A DNA stretch of 18,931 bases, taken from the NCBI GenBank assembly GCA_039936115.1, contig JBDTIZ010000189.1, forward strand, positions 1-18,931, given 5' to 3'. Below the pieces are notes generated by a model. The model made no database searches, had not been told where the DNA came from, and saw nothing but the letters and a program-made list of their open reading frames with translations. The stretch's first letter is position 1; every line of letters starts with the position of its first letter. Shown one piece after another: positions 7,971-15,688 of this stretch. This stretch comes from DATIJJ01 sp039936115. Lineage in GTDB: Bacteria > Pseudomonadota > Gammaproteobacteria > DSM-16500. The position numbers and the translations under genes are program-made.

Positions 7971-9463
7971 GTATTGGCGTGCAATCTTTCCCAGAGCTTT
8001 ATACGATGTTAATGGGATGGAATTTATACGACAAAATGTGGAATCTTTTGACACAGACAGGAATTGCCTATCTTCCCTTTATTGGAATTATTTTGCGAAA
8101 TGTTACGCAGTCATATCTTGCGCATCGTGATACAGGACAAATTTCTTTGCGCCGTATGGAAGTAGATTTAATTACGACTCTACTACTTATTTTATTTGCA
8201 GCCTCACCGTGTGTTCCGTTAAGTGCGCATGCGCTCTCATATTCTCCCGTGTGCGGAGCAGAGCAAGGTAAAACTTATTATACAGGTGACACAGGCACAA
8301 CCTATGACAAAGCCTTTTCTATCCCAACCAATGATGTCACTGTTCCGATTTGGTGGTATGTCGTTATTTCTGTTTCGGAAGGAATGACGAATGCAGCAAA
8401 TACGATGGTCGGTTGTGTACCCAATTTACGAAAGATGGTGACACAAGTTGATATGACAAAAATTTCTGATCCTGAAGTAAAACAAGAATTACAAGATTTT
8501 GAAACGATGTGTTATGTGCCTGCACGGATTCAATTTAATCAAGACAAACAAACGAAAAATATTACTCATCTGGATCACATAGATAATAATGTCAAAGAAT
8601 ACGGAGTTGAAGACACTGAATGGGTAGGTTCTCACGGTTTCACTGACGTGTATTATCAGAACCTGAGAGCTACCCGCCCTATTCCAGGATTTTCTTATGA
8701 TGCAAGCCAAGATATTAACGCGGATAGTAATCAAAAAAATCCACCAGCTTATGGAACGCCGTCTTGTAGTGAATGGTGGAATGATAGTCAATACGGATTA
8801 AAAAATAGGTTATATCAAGTATTACCCAAATCATTTTTCGATGAATTTAAAAATTATTTGAATGATGCAAAAACGCATGATGATGTGGTGAAACGAATTA
8901 TCAGCAATAATGCGAATGGGTTTGATAACGCAAATGCAACGATTGGTGATAATGGATATTCACACATAGTTTCAGCACTTGGTATTTGGTTTCACCAGAT
9001 GGAAGAATATCCTAAGCTTTATGCCGCAAGTCAGGCAGCTCCTATCATGCAAGCATTATTGCTGTTAATGATTTATGTGTTTTTGCCCTTTACGCTTATT
9101 TTCAGTAATTATCGAGCAAGTAGCTTCGTAACGGGAGCCATGCTTATTTTCTCCGTCATATTCTGGGGATTTATATGGCATTTAGTAAGCTGGACTGACA
9201 ATGCTTTGATGCAAGCACTCTATTCTGACTGGTTTGTTAAACAAGGCGCTGGCGCTACATTAGCTGATATGATTATAGCTTCGCTAGTTATTTTTTCGCC
9301 GATATTTTGGTTTATTTTTATGGGAGCGATGGGCATAGCGGTTGGTGATATCGCTAGCAGCCTTTCAATGGGTATCAATAAAATTGGAGAAAATGCTGCG
9401 AACAAGGGGGCTAATCAGGTCAAAGCTGCTGTTAGTGAAGCAGGAAAAGCACTTTTAATATAA
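7967..9463 (+). CDS. traG: TraG-like inner-membrane conjugation protein (TraG N-terminal domain family)
   Basis: A 498-residue polytopic membrane protein. The start ATG overlaps the previous stop (ATGA), with AAAGGAG at 7952-7958. Membrane segments are near residues 32-46, 64-88, 359-379, 386-408 and 434-460. Between the second and third is a large, probably periplasmic loop with several cysteines (YSPVCGAEQGKTYYTGDTG, NTMVGCVPNLR). The opening, with MGWNLYDKMWNLLTQTGIAY and then IGIILRN, is typical of the TraG-N family, which in F-type systems contributes to mating-pair formation and stabilisation. GI-type ICEs carry this ~500-residue form without the long C-terminal domain of F TraG, so it looks complete. 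It is the last gene of the first operon block. Confidence 0.9.
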   Translation: MSIGVQSFPELYTMLMGWNLYDKMWNLLTQTGIAYLPFIGIILRNVTQSYLAHRDTGQISLRRMEVDLITTLLLILFAASPCVPLSAHALSYSPVCGAEQGKTYYTGDTGTTYDKAFSIPTNDVTVPIWWYVVISVSEGMTNAANTMVGCVPNLRKMVTQVDMTKISDPEVKQELQDFETMCYVPARIQFNQDKQTKNITHLDHIDNNVKEYGVEDTEWVGSHGFTDVYYQNLRATRPIPGFSYDASQDINADSNQKNPPAYGTPSCSEWWNDSQYGLKNRLYQVLPKSFFDEFKNYLNDAKTHDDVVKRIISNNANGFDNANATIGDNGYSHIVSALGIWFHQMEEYPKLYAASQAAPIMQALLLLMIYVFLPFTLIFSNYRASSFVTGAMLIFSVIFWGFIWHLVSWTDNALMQALYSDWFVKQGAGATLADMIIASLVIFSPIFWFIFMGAMGIAVGDIASSLSMGINKIGENAANKGANQVKAAVSEAGKALLI

Positions 9464-9540
9464 AAATTCAATAGACTGATACTTTCACATATAAAAATTT
9501 TGCATTAATTAGAGGTAAAAAATATAGCGACCATCCAGAG

Positions 9541-9795
9541 TTGCAAAAGCTTCTCAAGCAAATGATATTTCAAGAGCAATCGTCGCCAATTATAGCGGAT
9601 GAGCTTATTGAGGCTTTTATGAAAGCCTTAGTAAAATATCCTGATCATAAAGAGTATATTGAAGAAGATCGTCTTGTAGACCTTGGCAAAAAGCTTTCAC
9701 CTGAAGATGGTGAAAAAGCATTCAAGGAAATTGAATTCGAACTCCTTGGCTTTAACCTGCGTGCTAATGTTGTTTTACCGAAACCTAGAATGTAG
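9541..9795 (+). CDS. Small acidic protein of unknown function, start uncertain (possible remnant)
   Basis: I do not recognise this protein. The frame is open from 9475 to TAG 9793-9795, but contains no upstream ATG. The TTG at 9541 gives 84 residues; AGAGGT at 9511-9516 lies too far upstream to serve it, and ATT 9508 would be the only other rare start. The sequence is strongly helical and acidic (ELIEAFMKALVKYPDHKEYI, LSPEDGEKAFKEIEFELLGF) and has the character of real coding sequence, so it may be the 3' end of a decayed gene. It lies between traG and traD, outside the usual set of transfer genes, and ends 16 bases before a perfect inverted repeat. Confidence 0.4.
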   Translation: MQKLLKQMIFQEQSSPIIADELIEAFMKALVKYPDHKEYIEEDRLVDLGKKLSPEDGEKAFKEIEFELLGFNLRANVVLPKPRM

Positions 9796-9811
9796 CAATA
9801 CATTCAAAGCG

Positions 9812-9853
9812 CCATGCAGCTTATTTAATTTTAAAGCTATATAAGCTGCATGG
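9812..9853. terminator. Perfect 13-bp inverted repeat between converging small ORFs (possible bidirectional terminator)
   Basis: CCATGCAGCTTAT at 9812-9824 is exactly mirrored by ATAAGCTGCATGG at 9841-9853, with a 16-base A/T-rich loop. It lies between the end of the plus-strand small ORF (9795) and the end of the minus-strand ORF (9859), where a two-way terminator would be expected. There is no immediate U-run on either side; on the plus strand a run of seven T starts 13 bases later. It could also be an operator or the scar of an insertion. Confidence 0.5.
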
Positions 9854-9858
9854 ATAAG

Positions 9859-10053
9859 TTACCAATTTTTTTGTTTATTAACAGAGGCGGCATACACATC
9901 GTAATCATCACTCCATTTTCTTTGTGCATTTATTCTTTTAGTAGTTGCGTCGCCAGAAAGATAAAGCAAAACAACTTTTATTGAAAAAAGAAAAACCTTT
10001 TTTCCGATATGGAAAAATGCCTTTAAAATCTTTAGTAAAAATAATTTATTCAT
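9859..10053 (-). CDS. Small membrane-associated protein, possibly a short DUF3742-like protein
   Basis: A 64-residue ORF on the opposite strand to everything else in the transfer region. Residues 4-32 are hydrophobic with interspersed lysines (two stretches around FLLKILKAFF and VFLFSIKVVLLYL), and the tail is polar with KWSDDYDVYAASVNK. The ATG has only a weak ribosome-binding-like GAAGA 8 bases upstream. In several GI-type ICEs a small reverse-oriented DUF3742 membrane protein sits right after traG, with a hydrophobic half followed by a W..G.G.Y tail. The position, strand and general layout fit, but the sequence is shorter and too divergent to be sure. Confidence 0.4.
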   Translation of the reverse strand: MNKLFLLKILKAFFHIGKKVFLFSIKVVLLYLSGDATTKRINAQRKWSDDYDVYAASVNKQKNW

Positions 10054-10079
10054 AATTTAAGTCTTCAATAAGGTCACTT

Positions 10080-10448
10080 ATGATGAGGAGCTTTGTCGAT
10101 CGTCTGCGTTTTGCTGGGATGCATAATTTGCTTCAAATAGCTGGAGTAATGTTGATAACAATTCTTCCCGTTATTTTGATATGTTTGTATGACCCCGCGT
10201 TTTTTAATTGTATCACACAAAATATAACCCTTCATCCCATGCCACTTCGATTATTTCGATGGGGAATGATTCTATTTTTCATGTTTTTTTGGCCATACAT
10301 TGTAAGAAAATTTGGCAAGCATTGTGATGCCTCAGAAGGGCAAATCATTGGTTGGCAAGCAGAAATATTTCGAATAGCAATGTGGGTAATCATTTTTGAA
10401 TTTTTGGCTTGTGAAAACATTTTAAGCAAACTAATTTATTTATGGTAA
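10080..10448 (+). CDS. Small integral membrane protein upstream of traD
   Basis: A 122-residue protein with three likely membrane helices: about residues 17-37 (IAGVMLITILPVILICLY), 60-78 (WGMILFFMFFWPYIV) and 97-118 (FRIAMWVIIFEFLACENIL). The start ATG has AAGGT about 5 bases before it; a second ATG follows immediately. It ends 10 bases before the traD start and so is probably in the same transcript. I do not recognise a named family; a membrane partner for the coupling protein is suggested only by the position. GI-type ICEs often have a membrane protein next to traD (PFL_4697 type), but that one is about twice this length. Confidence 0.75.
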   Translation: MMRSFVDRLRFAGMHNLLQIAGVMLITILPVILICLYDPAFFNCITQNITLHPMPLRLFRWGMILFFMFFWPYIVRKFGKHCDASEGQIIGWQAEIFRIAMWVIIFEFLACENILSKLIYLW

Positions 10449-10458
10449 GGATTACGAA

Positions 10459-12474
10459 ATGAGTATGCAAACTCCATTAGAAGGCTTGCTACGCCCTCCC
10501 CTTGAGTGGATTACCAGTACGGCAACTTTCTTAACCTCATTACTTTTGATAAGTCACCCTACTCTGTTTTTATTATCAAACAACTTAGCATACGGATTTG
10601 CAAGTGCATTGGTACTATTTGGTTGCAGCCGATTTAAGCAGGGATATCGAGTCTGGCGTTATCAGCGTAATTTAAAATGTATGCCTACCTATACCATTAC
10701 ATCTACAGAATTGCCTCTCAGCAAGGAAAAGCTATTTCTAGGCAAGGGATTTGCATGGACAGCACAACATACGCAACGCTTAAGAGACCTTGATCTTGAT
10801 TACAATTTGCATTTCAAATTTCCATCGAAATTGAAAAAATGGGCACGGGAAAAAGAATTTCTTTGGGAAAATAAATCTACCCTAAAAAAGATTGCGCGAT
10901 TATTTAAAAAAGATCACTGGCTCAGTCCATTCCGACCCTATCCAGAAATAGGCGGTGAACCATGTATTCATGGTGTGTCTGATAAAGAACAGGATGTAGC
11001 AATTAATTTGGTAGAACGTGCTAGTCATTTGCTAGTGCTAGGTTTGCCTGGCGTTGGTAAAACTCGCTTTGCTGAATTGGTCATCAGTCAAGATATTCAT
11101 CGCGGCGATGTTGTCATTGTGCTTGATCCAAAAGGTGATGCTGATTTATTGCGTCGAATTTATATCGAGGCAAAGCTCGCTGGTCGTGAGCAGGATTTAT
11201 TGATTTTTCATTTGGGATTTCCTGAGCAATCCTGCCGTTATAATCCAATTGGAAACTTTACCCGTGTGACTGAAGTGGCAAATCGGATTTCAAATCAATT
11301 GCCAAGCTCAGGGGAAGCGGTGGCGTTTAAAGAATTTGGTTGGCAGTTTATTAATTCTATCGCTATGGCATTAGTCGCTATGGGAGAAAAACCAGATTAT
11401 CAGAAAGTAAAATTTTATATTACAAAAATGGATTTACTTCTTGAGCGATACTTAGAATATTGGTTGCCGCAAATTGATCCAGGATTAGAGACATGGGTTA
11501 ATGAATACATTAAAAATAATGCATCAACAAAACAGGGACAGCGTTTAAAAGGATTAGTCGCTTATGTGCAACAACATCAATTAATTGAAAACCCTATTTT
11601 TGATGATTTACATAACGCATGTCGCTATGACAGTGAATATTTCAGTAAAATAACAGCGGCCCTTGGCCCGCTACTTAAAAAATTAACGACTGGAAAGTCA
11701 GCTGAACTTTTATCCCCTGATTACAATGACATTAATGATGAACGCCCTATATTGGATTGGCTGCAAGCGATTCATAATAAACAGATTGTGTATGTCGGTC
11801 TTGATTCATTGACAGATCCAGTAGTAGCGGCCGCGGTAGGTAATGCTATGTTTTCGGATCTCGTATCAATTGCTGGAAGGTTATATAACACTGGCTTAGA
11901 AAGTGGCTATTACGAAACTCAAGAACCACAACCATTACCTCGTGTTTGCTTACATTCAGACGAGTTTAATGAAATTATTGGCGATGAATTTATTCCACTT
12001 TTAAATAAGTCTCGCGGCGCGGGTTTTACAGTGACGGCATACACACAAACATGGTCGGATGTCGAAGCACGATTGAAATCAACTGCGAAAGCAGGACAAG
12101 TTGCAGGAAATATTGGAACAGTAGTCATGTTTCGCTGCAAAGAAGCTGCAACTGTAGAAATGTTTTTGGGGCAACTCCCTATGGTTCCAATTTTGCGTGT
12201 ACTGCCTGCATCGAGTAGCAGTGACACTTCGCATGGTGAGGATGGCGTTTATTATCGTTCCAACAATGAAGATCGCTTTGCTCACAGTGAACAACGATTA
12301 ATTGAACAAAATGATGTACTCAATCTTCCTAAAGGACAAGCATTCTGTTTATTAGAAGGTGGTAAACTTCATAAGTTACGCATGCCTTTGCCAAAACATG
12401 CTCAAATCCAACTTCCAAAAAATATTGAAACGTTGCTCGTAACTATGCGTAAAAAACAAAAAAAAATAACTTGA
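10459..12474 (+). CDS. traD: Conjugative coupling ATPase TraD, SXT/TOL subfamily (TIGR03743)
   Basis: A 671-residue type IV coupling protein, which links the DNA-relaxase complex to the secretion channel and pumps DNA using ATP. N-terminal membrane segments lie at about residues 20-60 (ATFLTSLLLISHPTLFLL and FASALVLFG). Walker A is GLPGVGKT at 195-202, followed by VVIVLDPKGD. The Walker B-type pair D501-E502 is in LHSDEFNEI, then FIPLLNKSRGAGFTV and the AYTQTWSDVEARL region, all hallmarks of the SXT/TOL-type TraD. AAGG at 10447-10450 precedes the ATG. The gene ends in a very A-rich stretch (KKQKKIT), and the following gene starts 7 bases after the stop. Length is close to family members. Confidence 0.95.
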   Translation: MSMQTPLEGLLRPPLEWITSTATFLTSLLLISHPTLFLLSNNLAYGFASALVLFGCSRFKQGYRVWRYQRNLKCMPTYTITSTELPLSKEKLFLGKGFAWTAQHTQRLRDLDLDYNLHFKFPSKLKKWAREKEFLWENKSTLKKIARLFKKDHWLSPFRPYPEIGGEPCIHGVSDKEQDVAINLVERASHLLVLGLPGVGKTRFAELVISQDIHRGDVVIVLDPKGDADLLRRIYIEAKLAGREQDLLIFHLGFPEQSCRYNPIGNFTRVTEVANRISNQLPSSGEAVAFKEFGWQFINSIAMALVAMGEKPDYQKVKFYITKMDLLLERYLEYWLPQIDPGLETWVNEYIKNNASTKQGQRLKGLVAYVQQHQLIENPIFDDLHNACRYDSEYFSKITAALGPLLKKLTTGKSAELLSPDYNDINDERPILDWLQAIHNKQIVYVGLDSLTDPVVAAAVGNAMFSDLVSIAGRLYNTGLESGYYETQEPQPLPRVCLHSDEFNEIIGDEFIPLLNKSRGAGFTVTAYTQTWSDVEARLKSTAKAGQVAGNIGTVVMFRCKEAATVEMFLGQLPMVPILRVLPASSSSDTSHGEDGVYYRSNNEDRFAHSEQRLIEQNDVLNLPKGQAFCLLEGGKLHKLRMPLPKHAQIQLPKNIETLLVTMRKKQKKIT

Positions 12475-12481
12475 GGCTTAG

Positions 12482-13558
12482 ATGTCAGAATTAGAAAATG
12501 AAACCTTACCAGAAGAAAATAAGATTAACGTTTGTTTATCAGGACTTGAGTTGTTGCAATTGCCAAAATTCCAATCTTATTATATTGAAATACGAAATTT
12601 AGTGAGTTGCCCAGACAATATTTTTAGACAATTGTATGTGGCTACCCTTTATAACTTTGCTGAATTTTGCCAAGCGATGCCTTTTTCCAAAAAAGAATTT
12701 AATACAGCTCATGGATTCTTGGAACGTCAATTAAAATTAGTGATTGCAGTACTAAAGCTACGGCGGGGCTTTCTTTTCCCTAAAAATGCAGGAACAGAAC
12801 AGATATCGGAAGAAGAAGCACAATGGACGTATGCTCTTTTTTCAGGGACTTTGTTAAAAGATTTACATTTGCTGCAATCAGATAGAGAAGTTACTTTGTA
12901 CAAAGCTGATGGAGAACAAACTGGAGTTTGGCTTTCTTTAAGCGGGGCGTTTTATAGGAAAAATATTTATTACAGTATGAAATTTTTTCCTAAGAATATG
13001 GTCTTTAAAGGAGATATCTTGATGGCGGCATTTTCAGGAAGCATTTGTCCTCCTGAAGCTGTTAATTGGCTATCAAAAAATCTACATCTGTTTAAGCAAT
13101 GGTGGAATGTCGTACTCCATCAGACACCAGAAGAAAATGATATTGAAAAGATTATTCGATTAGCTGCAAAAAAATTAGGAATTACTTTACTTGATCAACC
13201 AAGCTCGACAGATAAGCCCGATTTAAAAGAACTTTTTATTAAATATCTCATAACAAACATCAAACAAAATCCAGAGAACATGATTAAAACAAATGAGGGT
13301 ATGTTTATCAGCCTTCTTCTTCTAGAAGATTTTCTTACTGAAAATCGATTTACTTCAAAAGATACCCTTTTTAAAACGCTAGAGAAAGAGAACTGGTTAA
13401 TCTTAAATGATGAAAATCACCATCATGAGCTATATCCCAAAAAATATGAAGATAAACGCGTGCTACGGGGCATTATTATAAATATTGATGCGTTGCCAGA
13501 GGAATTACAAAAGCTTCCTATAGATTCTTCATATCAGAAAAAATCAAATAAATTGTGA
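12482..13558 (+). CDS. TraI_2-like protein lacking the HD-type metal ligands
   Basis: A 358-residue protein with GAGG 5 bases before its ATG, directly after traD. The N-terminal half reads like the TraI_2 (MobH-type relaxase) domain: NFAEFCQAMPFSK, then FLERQLKLVIAVLKLRRGFL, QWTYALFSGTLLKDLHLL (115-131), and REVTLYKADGEQTGVWLSLS. In MobH/TraI_2 proteins these places hold metal ligands, in forms such as 'HH..GGLL.H' and 'LLHDIGK'. Here the first reads HGFLERQL (only H77 left) and the second LLKDLHLL (D127 kept, His replaced by Lys). The C-terminal half (residues 225-340) resembles the helical/winged-helix tail of such proteins. It could be a non-catalytic paralogue assisting the true relaxase, which is not in this window. 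Family resemblance is good; function is inferred. Confidence 0.65.
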   Translation: MSELENETLPEENKINVCLSGLELLQLPKFQSYYIEIRNLVSCPDNIFRQLYVATLYNFAEFCQAMPFSKKEFNTAHGFLERQLKLVIAVLKLRRGFLFPKNAGTEQISEEEAQWTYALFSGTLLKDLHLLQSDREVTLYKADGEQTGVWLSLSGAFYRKNIYYSMKFFPKNMVFKGDILMAAFSGSICPPEAVNWLSKNLHLFKQWWNVVLHQTPEENDIEKIIRLAAKKLGITLLDQPSSTDKPDLKELFIKYLITNIKQNPENMIKTNEGMFISLLLLEDFLTENRFTSKDTLFKTLEKENWLILNDENHHHELYPKKYEDKRVLRGIIINIDALPEELQKLPIDSSYQKKSNKL

Positions 13559-13566
13559 GATGAATA

Positions 13567-14244
13567 ATGCAAGATACTCTAGAGACAATACCGCCTCAAC
13601 AAGGAATAAATAAGAGCAAAATCGCACAGCATGTAGTTATAGCAAACCTTACATTACATACAGAAATTGCTCACGATATTTTCTATGCAACATGGAAAAA
13701 AGGAAACATAGGACTAGTCCAGTTCGCCTCGCAAGTTGCTAAGATTTACAAAGCATCTCAAGCAGATGATCCTTATGCTGATTGGTATTTAATGAAAGTC
13801 TATGACGCCATATTTACAGCAAAAGAACGGCTGCAAAAAATCGAGGAAAAAACCGCTTCCTATTTTGACAATCAGCGAGGGCTTAAATTGCAATATACGC
13901 CAAATAAACCTTGGCAACACGAGCTTCGCATTATAAATCCATTCAGCTATATGGGTGCTGGCTTGCTAACTGATTTAGATCACATCTTGCGTCAGATTAT
14001 TATAGTACGACATGTTTGCGCTCAGACTGAAAGCGAGCTGACGATTAAGCAACCCATCAAAGAATTACAAAATTCTTTTGCGGTGCCTTTTGTTTGGAAA
14101 GATACGAAAGTAACACGAACGGACATACGTTCAGCTAATCACAAAGCACTTGAAGCTAAAGAAGCATTTAAAGAATCGCTACCAAATGATGTGTTGAATG
14201 AAAAAATTGAATTCTCCTATTTACCAAAAAAGAAAACTAAATAA
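13567..14244 (+). CDS. PFL_4669-family ICE protein (TIGR03761, DUF1845/AcaB-like)
   Basis: A 225-residue soluble protein. The motif DDPYADWYLMKVYDAI (from 67) followed by a helical stretch with Lys/Glu (KERLQKIEEKT), then WQHELRIINPFSYMGAGLL and LDHILRQIIIVRHV, is the core signature of the PFL_4669 family (DUF1845), found in most GI-type ICEs. The Pfam entry is linked with the AcaB activator of A/C plasmids, so a regulatory role is possible but not shown by anything seen here. It starts 8 bases after the previous stop, with only a weak GTGAGATGA ribosome site, and belongs to the traD operon. The C-terminus is basic (LPKKKTK). Confidence 0.8.
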   Translation: MQDTLETIPPQQGINKSKIAQHVVIANLTLHTEIAHDIFYATWKKGNIGLVQFASQVAKIYKASQADDPYADWYLMKVYDAIFTAKERLQKIEEKTASYFDNQRGLKLQYTPNKPWQHELRIINPFSYMGAGLLTDLDHILRQIIIVRHVCAQTESELTIKQPIKELQNSFAVPFVWKDTKVTRTDIRSANHKALEAKEAFKESLPNDVLNEKIEFSYLPKKKTK

Positions 14245-14253
14245 TGGTGACAT

Positions 14254-14661
14254 GTGTTTGTTATTCCTATTTTTGACGGAGTGCCGCTCCATTGTATTAA
14301 CGAAGCAGCTGCTGAGTATCATATTCCTTCCAAGCTTATTATTTCGTTACTAAGTGTTGAAGGCGGCAAAGTGGGAAAAGTTGAACATAATAAAAACGGC
14401 TCCTATGACATGGGGCCAATGCAGATTAATTCATCCTGGCTTCCTGAATTAAATAAGCTAGGAATTACAAGAAAAGATATTTTATTCAATCCATGCCTCA
14501 ATGTAAGAATTGGTGCTTGGATTTTAGGAAGATACATCGCCAGTGAAGATGATCTACTAACAGGGATCGGCGATTATAATTCACATACCAAACGCTATAA
14601 TCAAGATTATTACCAGAAAGTCAAAATCAGCTTTACAAAAATTCATCTCCTTTTATCTTAA
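14254..14661 (+). CDS. Lytic transglycosylase (SLT domain), VirB1-like
   Basis: A 135-residue protein with the SLT fold of enzymes that cut peptidoglycan between MurNAc and GlcNAc to let the mating channel through. The catalytic Glu is E36 in ISLLSVEGGKVG; YDMGPMQINSSWLPEL (51 on) is the conserved second motif, and GIGDYNSHTKRYNQDYYQKV the third. The likely start is GTG 14254; the in-frame stop TGA at 14248-14250 rules out an earlier one, and the ATG at 14252 is in another frame. No signal peptide is visible although the substrate is in the periplasm. The Cys in HCINEAA matches the usual start of the mature domain, so the leader is unusually short or lost. Confidence 0.88.
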   Translation: MFVIPIFDGVPLHCINEAAAEYHIPSKLIISLLSVEGGKVGKVEHNKNGSYDMGPMQINSSWLPELNKLGITRKDILFNPCLNVRIGAWILGRYIASEDDLLTGIGDYNSHTKRYNQDYYQKVKISFTKIHLLLS

Positions 14662-14674
14662 ATGAAGAAATCAT

Positions 14675-15442
14675 ATGCAGACTAGAACCGACAAACCAAG
14701 TACGGGTATTGTTCAGTATTTTGCTGATTTTCAAAAAGTAGCTGAAAACTATCTATCATCAAAAGCCAAATTAAAAAAATCTGTGTTTTCATTTTTTAAG
14801 CCTCGCTTCGTGGAGGAAGATATTGCAAATTCATTGTTAGAGCTGATTTCTAAGATTAGCTTTTCTATGGGTTTTCCCAATATTGCATTTAGCAAGAAAA
14901 TAGCTTTTTTAGAGGGCTGCACTGAAATTTATTCAACATTAAAAAAATCTTTGCATAAAACATCAAAAAGAAAAAATCAAGATAGTGATTTGGTGGAATT
15001 TGAAATTGGATATGTTCGTATCTTAAAAAGGGTTTCATATTCATTATTAAGTGGTCAGTTTGAAAATAGTGATGAAATTAATCCAAACTATCTTGATTAT
15101 TATATTGCTTCAATATTTTCAGGTTTAGGCTGCCCAACAAATGAAGAAATTTTGAAAAAAGAAATATTGACTGTTTTACACGATCACAGCACTCGTTATC
15201 CCAACAACATAGTGATGCTGTTTTCTGAATCGATTAAACATGACAACAAAGGCATAAATCAATATGCCGAGAATCGGCATGAGAAATTACGTAATTTATT
15301 AGCAGTGATTAAATTGTTTCAAACAACATTAATCGAGCGAAAGGAGTATGCATTAGTCGCCAAGATAAACAGCGTTCTTGATAGAGCATCTGAATATAAT
15401 GAAGATATTGGTTTGAAATTACTCAGCCATTCACCTTCTTGA
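14675..15442 (+). CDS. Unrecognised 255-residue helical protein
   Basis: A single long ORF, 13 bases after the transglycosylase gene, with a weak GAAGAA ribosome site before ATG 14675. I do not recognise it. It has no signal peptide or membrane segment. It is rich in Lys and Glu with many predicted helices (ANSLLELISKISFSM, KLRNLLAVIKLFQTTLIERK) and a basic patch around residues 95-110 (KKSLHKTSKRKNQ). Its codon use looks like the neighbouring transfer genes, and it is the last gene of the traD operon before a 246-base gap. It is probably an ICE cargo or accessory gene; no function can be assigned. Confidence 0.75.
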   Translation: MQTRTDKPSTGIVQYFADFQKVAENYLSSKAKLKKSVFSFFKPRFVEEDIANSLLELISKISFSMGFPNIAFSKKIAFLEGCTEIYSTLKKSLHKTSKRKNQDSDLVEFEIGYVRILKRVSYSLLSGQFENSDEINPNYLDYYIASIFSGLGCPTNEEILKKEILTVLHDHSTRYPNNIVMLFSESIKHDNKGINQYAENRHEKLRNLLAVIKLFQTTLIERKEYALVAKINSVLDRASEYNEDIGLKLLSHSPS

Positions 15443-15492
15443 TGCTCAATGGTTTAGTCGCCCATTTTGCACGACTCTAACTTGCAGAATAA

Positions 15493-15572
15493 GATCAGCG
15501 CCGCGTAATGAAATCCTGATCGCAATTTTTGTTAAAAAATTGTTTATGCTGATTCATATTTGTTATGAATCA
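15493..15572. repeat. Three consecutive inverted repeats in the 246-base gap (operator or oriT candidate)
   Basis: The gap 15443-15688 has no gene. It holds three dyads in a row: GATCAG/CTGATC (15493-15498 with 15516-15521), CAATTTTT/AAAAATTG with a 4-base loop (15523-15530 with 15535-15542), and TGATTCATA/TATGAATCA with a 5-base loop (15550-15558 with 15564-15572). The last is a perfect 23-base operator-like dyad. Before them, at 15448-15476, alternative short pairings follow the stop of the 255-residue gene (AATGG/CCATT or AGTCG/CGACT). I found no convincing -35/-10 pair. The region could be the control region for the downstream module or a transfer origin. Confidence 0.45.
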
Positions 15573-15619
15573 TATTGCAAGCCTGTAACACTCATTTTTT
15601 TTGATTGTTATTTAACAAC

Positions 15620-15688
15620 ACCCGCATGGGAGAAATTCCCCATCGGGTCTTTCCTTCATGCGGTTTTTTTTCAATTGGAGGAAATATC
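15620..15688 (+). promoter_or_regulatory. radC-motif-like 5' leader, copy 1 (upstream of DUF3577-like gene)
   Basis: Hairpin I: CCCG (15621-15624) pairs with CGGG (15644-15647) and ATGGG (15626-15630) with CCCAT (15639-15643), leaving C15625 bulged. Hairpin II: TTTCCTTC (15650-15657) pairs with GGAGGAAA (15677-15684), which contains the Shine-Dalgarno sequence for ATG 15689. The same layout occurs at three later genes. This copy is 8-9 bases longer than the others because of a run of eight T between the two arms of hairpin II. Confidence 0.7.
15622..15671 (+). terminator. Terminator-like alternative hairpin inside leader copy 1
   Basis: CCGCATG (15622-15628) is perfectly complementary to CATGCGG (15657-15663), followed directly by eight T (15664-15671). 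This looks like an intrinsic terminator placed 17 bases before the start codon. The 5' arm overlaps hairpin I and the 3' arm touches hairpin II, so the three pairings compete, as in an attenuator. The loop is long (28 bases), which weakens the call. Confidence 0.45.

Noticed and set aside
8489..8791. 100-residue minus-strand ORF inside traG (and similar ones at 11919-12227, 6260-6601, 2318-2614)
   Set aside because: All lie wholly or mostly within well-identified plus-strand genes, have no ribosome sites or plausible protein character, and are shadows of codon structure.
12440..12474. A-rich tract at the end of traD as a frameshift or slippage site
   Set aside because: The run encodes an ordinary Lys-rich C-terminus (KKQKKIT) and the frame ends normally 7 bases before the next gene; no sign of an alternative frame being used.
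15605..15688. N-terminal extension of the DUF3577-like gene from a TTG
   Set aside because: It would translate the structured leader; ATG 15689 has a strong Shine-Dalgarno and the leader design matches three other genes.
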